Of a stretch of DNA of 59,260 nucleotides, positions 26,938 through 35,600 are shown one piece after another (the stretch's first letter is position 1; each line of letters opens with the position of its first letter). Source of the DNA: Candidatus Woesearchaeota archaeon (GTDB lineage Archaea; Nanobdellota; Nanobdellia; Woesearchaeales; WJKR01); contig JAFGNA010000008.1 of NCBI GenBank assembly GCA_016927245.1, forward strand, positions 1 through 59,260, given 5' to 3'. Both the position numbers and the translations under genes were made by a program. Under the pieces are notes generated by a model that was given only the letters and a program-made list of their open reading frames with translations, was not told where the DNA came from and made no database searches.

Positions 26938-27879
26938 ATGAGAGCGGAAGAGGAGAAGGACGAGAAACTGGAAGGAAGGGCGCTCAAGGAGGAACTGGAG
27001 AGAAAAGCGACCCCGCTGCGCCTCACCAAGCATAACAACAGGGTCGTGTACGCGTTCGACCACCGCGACTCAGCAGCGCTGATGAGCACCTTGGGATTGT
27101 TGCGACAGGAGAGCTTCACCAACGCCGGCGGCGGGGTGCAGAACAAGCCGTCAGACGTGGACGAGCATGACCTGCACCCGGAGAATCCTTACCGGCAGCT
27201 CGTCGTGTGGGACCCGCAAGCGTTGGAGATCATCGGGGGCTACCGCTACCAGTTACTGCGGGACAGCCCCAAAGCGGGCGGGTTGCCCTTGCTCGCGAGC
27301 GCCAAGCTCTTCATGTTCTCGCCGCGGTTCATGAACGAGTACTACGACAAGACGATCGAGCTCGGCAGGTCGTTCATCAGCCCGAAGTACCAAGCCGCGC
27401 AGCGGCACTCAGCGTTCGCCCTGGACAACCTGTTCGACGCGCTCGGCACCCTCATCCATGACTACGAGGACATAGAACACTTCTTCGGCAAGGTCACGCT
27501 CTACCCGCTCAGGAACGAGCACTCCAAAGCGCTCATCTACGCGTTCGTAGAGCGGCACTTCCGCGACGACGAAGACCTGGTCAGCCCTCGGGACAGCCTC
27601 GTCGTGAACGACGTCGACCACGAAGGGCTCGAAACGGTGCTGAGAGACGTGCGCGGCGGGTTCGTCAAGGAATTAGGCGCGCTCAGCACGCACATCCACC
27701 AGGAGTACGGCGAGCGCGTACCGCCCTTGCTCGTCAGGTACATGAAGCTCGGGATGCGCTCGTTCGGCACCGCTGAGAACAAGGGGTTCGGGGACGTGTA
27801 CGAGACCGCCATCCTCACCACGATCAACGAGATAGACGAGAAGACGCTGGACCGCTACGTGCGGTACGAGAAACTATAA
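26938..27879 (+). CDS. GNAT-type acyltransferase, OlsB/hemolysin-like
   Basis: A 313-residue protein. ATG 26938 is chosen because a TATA-like element sits about 30 bases upstream; longer in-frame versions overlap rfcL. The core reads VVWDPQALEIIGGYRYQLL and then ELGRSFISPKYQ, as in the OlsB/hemolysin-like branch of GNAT acyltransferases, which in bacteria transfer acyl chains to ornithine. The N-terminal 60 residues are charged and basic. Whether this archaeal homologue makes a lipid is unknown; transfer of an acyl or other group to an amine is the family-level inference. Confidence 0.7.
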   Translation: MRAEEEKDEKLEGRALKEELERKATPLRLTKHNNRVVYAFDHRDSAALMSTLGLLRQESFTNAGGGVQNKPSDVDEHDLHPENPYRQLVVWDPQALEIIGGYRYQLLRDSPKAGGLPLLASAKLFMFSPRFMNEYYDKTIELGRSFISPKYQAAQRHSAFALDNLFDALGTLIHDYEDIEHFFGKVTLYPLRNEHSKALIYAFVERHFRDDEDLVSPRDSLVVNDVDHEGLETVLRDVRGGFVKELGALSTHIHQEYGERVPPLLVRYMKLGMRSFGTAENKGFGDVYETAILTTINEIDEKTLDRYVRYEKL

Positions 27880-27896
27880 GAAAAAAATAATCTTCT

Positions 27897-30800
27897 TTAG
27901 CACGTCGTGGAAGGCGCGTACATGCCGTCGCGCGTGGCGAACAACCAGTAGCCGGCGCCAGGGTCCATGCGTGACGACTCGTCGAAGTACAGCCACTTGT
28001 CCGTGAAGGGTTCCCAGTAGCCCAGGAGCGAACTGTACCCCTTGACATCGACGCTGGGCGAGAGCGATGACAACGCGCAAGCGGCGGTCTTGCCGTTGCC
28101 CACGTAGCCGTCGAAGGATGACTGACCATCGGTGCCGTAGTAGCCTATCATGTTCCATCCCATCTTGACATCCACGTACAGCTCTGGATGGATGCCTTGA
28201 TGGCCGAACAAGGGGATATCGGTCGCTCCTGTCGTCAAGACCCAGTAGCCCGCGCCGGGCTTGAGGTGGTGCAGGTCGCTCGGCGCGTCAGGCTTCCAGA
28301 TGAGCCAGGAATCGCTAGAGGCGTTGTAATACCAGGCACCAGCAACTTCTGGGTAATCGCCGAAGACGTGGCCAGGGCTGTCGTTGAGGAGGGTGAACGG
28401 CACGCTGACCAAGTTCCACTTCTTGTTCAGGTGCAGGGTGAACTCTTCACCCGTCACCTTGAAGTACTCCAGGTCCGCTGAGGCCTTGTTCACGCGGTCC
28501 TTGCACGTGATGTTGAGCTCGTGCCAGGAGTCCTCGCCGAAGCGCAGCGTGAAGGGGTCGGAGCCCACGCAGCACTTGCCGTCGACCATGGTGCCTTCGC
28601 AATAATCGGCCGTGGCGTCATCGCCGTCGAGAAGGACGGTGAAGCAGATGTCCTGCACGCCTGACGGGTAGTCGCCGAGGTCATCGCAGGAGACGAGTAT
28701 GTCGGTGTCCTTAGAGACCTGCCAGCAATTGCCGGTGAACGCGCAGTAGTTCTCCCCTTCAGGGTCGATGACCGGGTAGTAATGGGCGCCGAGCGATTGC
28801 TGGTCGAGCGGCATGGGTCCTGACGGCGCGCCGACCTCCTTGGTGATGACGGGCGGGGTCTTGTCCACGAACACGCAGTCCCAACCTATCGATGAGTCGC
28901 CGTACGTCGTCCAAGAGTAATGCTCGATGACGTAGCACGCCTCTGATGGGAGGGCGAAAGGCTCGGTGTAGGGCGTCCAGCCGTCGATGCCAGGCTGCCA
29001 GGCGTCGCACGCGCCGAGGCAGTACGCGTCGTCGGCCTCGTAGTAGCGGTAGCGGTGGTCTCCTTCGAGGCACGCGTCCACCTCATTGATGATGACGAGC
29101 TCGACGCGAGAGGCGGTGTCGATCCACTGGCTGGTGCCGTTCGTGTAGTATGGGTCCTTGTAAGCGATGTCGAGGCAGTCAGGAATCCATTCCAGGGAGC
29201 ACTCCTCCGTGCAGGCGTACCCTTCCGGGACTCCTGCCGTGCCGTCGCACTCCTCCTCACCATTCACGATGCCGTCGCCGCAGAACGGTCCTTCCTCTGT
29301 CTCCGGCTGGCATGAACCAGAGCAATAGGTGCAGGTCCCGCCGTAGCCGGGCGTGCAGGCAACACCATTCAACGTGCCGTTGTCGCAGGTCTCAGGAGGG
29401 TCCTGGAGGAGGCCGTCGCCGCAGAACGGTCCTTGGAGCACGACCTCCTCGCACGTCTCCGAGCAATACGTGCACGAGGAGCCATAGCCAGGAACGCAAG
29501 GAATGCCGTTATCCTCTCCCCGGTCACACTCCTCGCCGTCGTCGAGGAAGCCGTCGCCGCACCCAGGAACGTGTTCGAGAGCGTTGAACGCGATGCAGTG
29601 ATAGGTCTTGCCCAACTGCAGGTCGCCCACCCAGTCATAGTTGTCGAAGTTCAGGACGTCGTTGCCGCAGTACAGCTCAGCGCTCACCGGGTCCTGAGGG
29701 TCTCCTGGGGGGTTCACGAAAGGAATGTAGCCTGCCTGGAGGTTCTCGCGTACCCATAGGTGGGGTGATTCTCGCAAGTCGTAGATTTCCGCCGTCGCGG
29801 GAACGCCGCCGGGATTGGTGGGCGTGTCGAAGTCCTTCCATTCATCATAGCCAGCCCCCGTGGTTGTTGGTCCGATGAAGCTGCCATCAAGCTTGGGGAC
29901 GTCGCTGTACCCCCACTGGAAGCTCCAACCGTCCTCGAGCCAGCAGTGCTCGTTGTTCGCGGCGACGTACTCAGCAGCGGTGCCGTCGTCGAGGATTGTC
30001 GGCTCGCCAGGCTGGGTTCCTGAGAGCCCCCAGTCAGGGAGGTGCTCTTCCGCTTCGCACACCACCTTGTACGCCTTGAGGATGAGCGGTTCTATCTCGC
30101 ACGTGGCCGAGCAGCCGTCACCGTCAACGTTGTTGCCGTCATCGCACTCCTCACCTTCATGGACTATGCCGTCACCGCAGTACTCGTCCACGCAGTACCC
30201 GTTGTCGTTGTTGTGCTCCCAGTCGATCTTGCGGTCGCCGTACAATTCTTGGGAGAGGTCTGTGATGGCGTCGCCGCAGAACAGGTCTATCTGGTACGCG
30301 CACTCGGGCAAGGAAACGGAGAGGTCGACGCTGCCGAACGCCGGCGCGACGTCCTCGTCAAAGTCATAGAGGACTTGGTTGGCGATGACCTCGTCAAACT
30401 TCTCGTAGACCGCGAGGCCGACCTCGTAGTCGTGCGGCGCGCCGTTGGTCACCGTGGCTGAGCCGCCCGTGATGCTTCCTGATAGCAAGCCGGCCTGCAA
30501 GGCCTCGACACAGGAGAGGTCGAGGTAGGTGCAGTCAACAGCGCAATACGATTCTCCATCGCACTCCTCGTACTCCCCGTGATCATTGGGGTGTTGCACG
30601 ATGCCATCGCCGCAGTAGCTCAAGCACTCGACCGTGGTCTCTTCCTCGATGCACTGGGTGCCTAGCTGGTCTGACCACACGCACACCTCGTTGAGCAAGG
30701 TGCTGTCGCACGCAGCCTCTTCGCTGACGGTCATCTGGATGTCGATGACGTGCAAATCGCCGGGCATGACCGTGCCGAAATTCCAGTGGTCGTCGCCTGA

Positions 30801-31688
30801 TTTAGGAGTGGGGGATGAGGAGACATAAGAGGTCATGGCGTCGTAATGCTCGGTGACCTGCACGCCGCCACCGGTGCAATACGCGGTGCCGGTGTTCTCC
30901 AGCTCGATGCGGTAGGAGAGTGAATCGCCTGGCTTCACCGGGTCCTTGTCGTCAGTTTTCTCGAAGCGGAACTCGCAATATTGTGTCTTGCAGTCGTCAG
31001 AGCACTCGTCATAGTCGACGTCGTTGCCGTCATCGCACTCCTCATCGCCCTGGACGATGCCGTCGCCGCACACCGGTGCGGGGGTGAAGACGGCGCAGAA
31101 CGGGCGGACGCTGTTCGGGCTTGACGTGTCCGGGTAGTACGCGTGCTCCGCGAGGACGTTGGTGGCGTCTCTCTCTAGTGTCAAGGAGGTGTCCGTGACT
31201 TCTGAGATGGTAACGTACTCTTCGTAGTCAGGGAGGTCGGTCGTTTCTGAGGTCTTGGTGAGGGGGTCTTCGTCCGACAGGGCGAGGAACCATTGCTCGT
31301 GCTGTTGGTTCGCGTTCGACCTTCCTTCGTAGCCGTCATGGGAGACGAGCGTGACCTCGTAGTTGCCTTTCGGGATGGAAACGGAGAACGGTCCGAGCGT
31401 CGCGTCATCATGATCACGGTTGGAGACGATGAAGTCCACGCCGAGGCCTAGGTCGAGGATGATGTCATCAGGAGTCCGGGGGACGCATGGCGTGTCTATC
31501 GTGACTTCCTCGCACGTCTCGGAGCAGTACGCGCAGGAGGAGAGGCCGGGGTTGCACCACGCGGCGTTATCCTCGCCTTCATCGCACTCCTCGCCTGCGA
31601 CGTTGATCAGACCGTCGCCGCAATGGCATGCTAGTGCCATCGATATAGAAAAAAGCAGTACCAGTGCCCACACGCTCGCTTTACTCAT
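27897..31688 (-). CDS. Large secreted cysteine-rich protein with DUF11-like domain and shared C-terminal module
   Basis: A 1263-residue exported protein with a signal peptide (about 1-20). At least seven CGDGxxxxxEECDxG repeats of the Myxococcus disulfide-rich type are spread from residue 23 to about 850. A DUF11-like beta domain (about 237-345) starts RFEKTDDKDPVKPGDSLSY. The C-terminal 320 residues are shared with the 1598-residue protein at 32698-37494: one VDKTPPVITKEVG repeat, then LNKKWNLVSVP...PGAGYWVL and GWNMIGYYG...PGAGYWLF. The protein ends STTC. It follows two other surface-protein genes on the same strand. It is probably a large adhesin or cell-surface structural protein. Confidence 0.8.
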   Translation of the reverse strand: MSKASVWALVLLFSISMALACHCGDGLINVAGEECDEGEDNAAWCNPGLSSCAYCSETCEEVTIDTPCVPRTPDDIILDLGLGVDFIVSNRDHDDATLGPFSVSIPKGNYEVTLVSHDGYEGRSNANQQHEQWFLALSDEDPLTKTSETTDLPDYEEYVTISEVTDTSLTLERDATNVLAEHAYYPDTSSPNSVRPFCAVFTPAPVCGDGIVQGDEECDDGNDVDYDECSDDCKTQYCEFRFEKTDDKDPVKPGDSLSYRIELENTGTAYCTGGGVQVTEHYDAMTSYVSSSPTPKSGDDHWNFGTVMPGDLHVIDIQMTVSEEAACDSTLLNEVCVWSDQLGTQCIEEETTVECLSYCGDGIVQHPNDHGEYEECDGESYCAVDCTYLDLSCVEALQAGLLSGSITGGSATVTNGAPHDYEVGLAVYEKFDEVIANQVLYDFDEDVAPAFGSVDLSVSLPECAYQIDLFCGDAITDLSQELYGDRKIDWEHNNDNGYCVDEYCGDGIVHEGEECDDGNNVDGDGCSATCEIEPLILKAYKVVCEAEEHLPDWGLSGTQPGEPTILDDGTAAEYVAANNEHCWLEDGWSFQWGYSDVPKLDGSFIGPTTTGAGYDEWKDFDTPTNPGGVPATAEIYDLRESPHLWVRENLQAGYIPFVNPPGDPQDPVSAELYCGNDVLNFDNYDWVGDLQLGKTYHCIAFNALEHVPGCGDGFLDDGEECDRGEDNGIPCVPGYGSSCTYCSETCEEVVLQGPFCGDGLLQDPPETCDNGTLNGVACTPGYGGTCTYCSGSCQPETEEGPFCGDGIVNGEEECDGTAGVPEGYACTEECSLEWIPDCLDIAYKDPYYTNGTSQWIDTASRVELVIINEVDACLEGDHRYRYYEADDAYCLGACDAWQPGIDGWTPYTEPFALPSEACYVIEHYSWTTYGDSSIGWDCVFVDKTPPVITKEVGAPSGPMPLDQQSLGAHYYPVIDPEGENYCAFTGNCWQVSKDTDILVSCDDLGDYPSGVQDICFTVLLDGDDATADYCEGTMVDGKCCVGSDPFTLRFGEDSWHELNITCKDRVNKASADLEYFKVTGEEFTLHLNKKWNLVSVPFTLLNDSPGHVFGDYPEVAGAWYYNASSDSWLIWKPDAPSDLHHLKPGAGYWVLTTGATDIPLFGHQGIHPELYVDVKMGWNMIGYYGTDGQSSFDGYVGNGKTAACALSSLSPSVDVKGYSSLLGYWEPFTDKWLYFDESSRMDPGAGYWLFATRDGMYAPSTTC

Positions 31689-31764
31689 GCGTACCCCCCC
31701 ACTTGTCGCGCCGACGTTCGCGGTCGGCGGAGCATTTTTTGCTGAATGAAAAAAAAAGGGATGT

Positions 31765-32586
31765 TCAGTCCTTGGCCTTCTTTTGCCTGATGGCGACGAG
31801 GCCGATGATGCCTGCGATGACGAGGAGGAAGGCGACGAGGAGTATCCACGAGGTCGCGCCGCCGCCGACGACCGCGCCGGTGATGCGGTTGAACACGCCT
31901 TCTTTCTGCGTTGCTGGGGGCGCGGTGAACGCTTCCATGTTCTCTATCTCGCAGGATTGACGCTCGGCGGGCATGCCGTCATCGGTGCCGCACTGGTTCT
32001 TGTCGGCGCACGTCCTGGTCTGCTGTCCGTTGGCGCACTCGCCCCACGCGGTGCACACCCAGTCAGGGGTGCACGTGACGATCTCGATGGTCTCGTTGTC
32101 GTCATCGTCGGTGGCATTGTCGTCGTCGCCTGTCGTCGTGATGATGATGTTATTGTTTGAGCTGCTGCTCGAGCTGCTGCTGGAGGAGCCGCCGCCTGAG
32201 GATCCGCCGTCGTCATCGCCGGTGTCTATCTCGACGGAGAGGTCGAGCTCCGTGCTCTGGCCGTTGTCGAACGTGTACGTAGCCGCGAGCTTGAGGTTGT
32301 CCTCGTCGGGGCCGACGTAGAACCGTATCTTGTCTCCTTGCCGGTCGTTGTTCGGGTCCTCGATGTAGAATATGGGTTCGTGGCCGTACTGGCCGTCGAT
32401 GACGAACACCTGCTTGGCCACGCCATTGATGACTGCTTCGACGAGGTAGAGGTCTGGTGCTGGTTCGTCGTTGACGAGGACGTCGCCGTAGAATTGGTGC
32501 GGGACGCCCGGGGCGGCGCTCGTCGCTGCGGTCATGATGACGAGTAGGAAGGCCGCCGTGAATCCTTGGGAAACGCGCTTGTTCAT
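31765..32586 (-). CDS. Surface protein with TSP1-like domain, Ser-rich linker and C-terminal membrane helix
   Basis: A 273-residue protein with a signal peptide (about 1-25), a beta domain (about 28-118), a Gly/Ser/Asp/Asn-rich linker (about 120-165), and a thrombospondin type 1-like module (about 168-215: CTPDWVCTAWGECANG then QTRTC). A membrane helix follows (about 244-264) before a basic tail. A strong TATA (ATTTATAAATG on the minus strand) lies at 32631-32645. The next gene, at 27897-31688, starts 77 bases downstream without a visible TATA of its own, so the two are probably one operon. A role in adhesion is inferred. Confidence 0.75.
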   Translation of the reverse strand: MNKRVSQGFTAAFLLVIMTAATSAAPGVPHQFYGDVLVNDEPAPDLYLVEAVINGVAKQVFVIDGQYGHEPIFYIEDPNNDRQGDKIRFYVGPDEDNLKLAATYTFDNGQSTELDLSVEIDTGDDDGGSSGGGSSSSSSSSSSNNNIIITTTGDDDNATDDDDNETIEIVTCTPDWVCTAWGECANGQQTRTCADKNQCGTDDGMPAERQSCEIENMEAFTAPPATQKEGVFNRITGAVVGGGATSWILLVAFLLVIAGIIGLVAIRQKKAKD

Positions 32587-32630
32587 AGGATCAACCCCTT
32601 TGCTTGTTCTTGTGGAGAGGAATACGCTTT

Positions 32631-32645
32631 CATTTATAAATATTC
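32631..32645 (-). promoter_or_regulatory. TATA box for the TSP1-like surface protein
   Basis: On the minus strand this reads GAATATTTATAAATG, about 45-59 bases upstream of the start at 32586. Confidence 0.6.
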
Positions 32646-32670
32646 TGATTTGAAATCACTATAAAGTGAT

Positions 32671-32690
32671 AAAAAAATAAAAAGAAAAAA
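32671..32690 (-). terminator. T-tract terminator after the 1598-residue surface protein
   Basis: On the minus strand a run of TTTTTTCTTTTTATTTTTTT begins right after the stop at 32698. Confidence 0.5.
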
Positions 32691-32697
32691 GTTTGGC

Positions 32698-35600
32698 CTA
32701 GCTAGCGAAGACTGGCTTGTAGTCGAGGAAGCCGCAGCCCGTGGCAGGGGCATAGATGCCCGACACCTCACCGACCTCGCCGCCCTGGTTGTACAGCAGC
32801 CAATAGCCGGCGCCCGGGTTCATCCAGTGCACCTGGTCATCGAGCTGCTTCCACACAGCAGGGTTGTCAGGCTCCCAGTACGTCCACAACGACGGCGCCA
32901 CGTTCGTGCCCCATGCAGGGTTCAACGTGTCCAGCGCGCACAACACCGGCCTGCCCTCACCCCAAAGGTTCGGGCCGCCATAGTACGGCACGTCATCGTC
33001 ATCTGTCGGAGCGCCCTCGACGCCGTAATAGCCGATGAGGTTCCAGCCCTTAACGATATCCTTGCCAGGAGGCGTGACGGTCGGGCTCAGCAGGCTGCCG
33101 CCGATGGTCAGCGTGCTCGGCTCGGTCGTGAGCACCCAGTAGCCATCACCAGGCACCAGGGTATCAAGGTCGTTCACGCCGCCAGGCGTGTACACATGCC
33201 AGTCATGGCCATCAAAGCTCCACACCGACACGATGCCTGGCTGGTCGAGGAAGACCGCGTCCATGCTGTCATCCTGCAGTCGCACAGGGACGCTGATGAG
33301 GTTCCACTTCTTGTTCAAGTCAATCTTGAACGAGGTACCCTCCACCTTGAAGTACTCCACATCAGGCACACCGACGTTGCCGACATGGTCCTCGCAGTAG
33401 TACGTCAACTTGTGCCAGGTCTCCTCGGTGAAGTAGAAGCTGCTCACACCACTAGCGACATAGCAGAAGCCGTAGTGCTCGCTCTCCACATCATCGATGT
33501 ACTCGCCGCCACTCACACCACTGCAATACTCGGGCGTCACGTCATCGCCGTCGAGGCTCACCTGGAAGTAGATGGCCTCGCCGTTGCTCGGATGCGGCTC
33601 AGGGTCGTTACACGCGAGGTCGATGCTCGTAAGCAAGGTGACCTCCATGCAGTTCTCCTCGCCTTCGGCGCAGAAAGCCGTCGTGAGGTTCTCGAAGTAA
33701 ACCTGGCCAAGCTCGATGTTGCCCTCGCTCATCGGCGACTTCGGGATGCCGATCACCTTGGCCGTCTCCGGCGCCGTGGCATCCACATAGACGTACTGGC
33801 GGTGCAGCTTGCACTTGTCGACGTTGTCCGTCGCCATGACCTCTATCAAGTGGCAGGACTCCTCGCCAACGGTGAAGTTGAACTCGTCGTAGTCCTCAGG
33901 ATCAACAGTCACCCAGTCACCCGCAGACGCCTCGTCGCAGCCGAACTCATACGCGAACTGCGGCAGCTGCTGCATCGCGGTTTCCACGTGGATGTCACCG
34001 TTGGGCACCTCCAAGTAGTACTTGCACGCGTCATCAGCGGCCAAGGAGACCTTGTACTTGACCTCCGCGATGCCTGACTGGTGCGGCCCCTCATCCCAGA
34101 CGCCGGCGTAGATAGGCGCGTCAGCACTGGTGAACTTGGCGTAGTAATCACCGACCTCGTCCTTATAGACATCGCTGAACAGCCACGAGTACTCCTTCCA
34201 GATGCCCGGGGCGGTCTTGTCCACGAGGTAAACCTCGTCCTTGGTCGCGGTGTTGCCCAGCGCGTCCCAGCACTCGATGCTCAGGACGTGCTCCGACTCC
34301 TCAGGGAAGTTCACCTTGAACGGAGGCGCCAATTCCTGCTCTTCCTCCGGCAAGCCCTCCTTGGGGCCGCCGATGACGTCATAGGTGAAGTTGCACAGCA
34401 CGCCCTCGACCGGGTGAGGGTCAGGGTCATACGCGTCCACGGTGATGTTCGTCACGCCGTCGATGAAGACGTGCGTGCCGTTATCGACGGACGGCCCCTC
34501 AATGCCGGTCGTGATGACCGGCGCCACGGAATCAACGATATCGATCTCGGTGAACGGCCCCGCGGTGTTGCCCAAGGCGTCGACGCACCAGTACTCGAGC
34601 TCGTGGCACGAGTCCTCAGGGAAGTAAATGGTCTTCTCCAAGCGGTACGGGTCCGCCAGTTCCAAGTCCTCAGCGGTCACGCTCTCCAAATCAGTCCATC
34701 CCTCCTCCATGCCGACCAGCTCACCGCAGGTCTCCGCAGACCTGTAATGCCAGAACAATTCGACGTGGTCGACGGGGTGGTCGTCGACGCGGTCATCGCA
34801 CACCATCGTGATAGGCGTGTCCATGGTGATGTACAGGTCATCGTCCTTCGTCACGTTCGGCGCGCCGATGAGCTTGTCCACCATGGGCGGCTGGTTGTCC
34901 ACGAAGACGCACTGCCACTTGATATCCTCGACGTTGCCGAGGAGGTCCGTGCTCCTATACTCGATGACGTGGCACGAGTCCTCCGGTATGCTGAACGGCT
35001 CCGCGTACGTCGACCAATCGCCCATGTCAGGCCTCAAGGCGTCCATCCATCCATCGCAGTTCGCGCACAAGCTCTCCCCGAGCGGGCGGCTCACACGGTA
35101 CTCCGTGAAGTCGGTGCCGACCTTCTCATCCGACGCGCTCAAACTGATGTTCGTAGCGGAGGTGATATACTTTGCCAGGACACAGGGCTCGAAGCCGTTC
35201 CCGTTACGGACCGACATATATTCCAGCGATAAAGGCATATCATCCACGCACCCCTTAGGGTACGGGAACTCCACGTACTCATCGTACGTCTTGGTCGTGA
35301 CAGGAGGCGTGCTGTCCACGAGGAACTCTTGGACGTCCTCAAGCATCTCATTGCCGAGGTCGTCCGCGCAGTTCACTATCAGGACGTGCGTCGAGTCCTC
35401 ATTGAAGATCACGTCCTGCCCGGACTCCCCGAACTCTCCCCCTTCAACGAAGCACCAGCCCTTGCTGAAATCGTACAAGTGCTCTGGGCCGAGCACGTCC
35501 TGGCATTCCTCGAGAGAAGCATTCCACCACAACTCGTACGTGCACAGGGTGTTGTCAACCGCGCAGACAGCTCCGCCGTCCGCCACCGCGATGCTCACGC

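Noticed and set aside
34081-35232. A 383-codon open frame antisense to the giant surface protein.
   Set aside because: It has a biased Arg/Val/His composition typical of antisense frames in GC-rich DNA and no recognisable domain.
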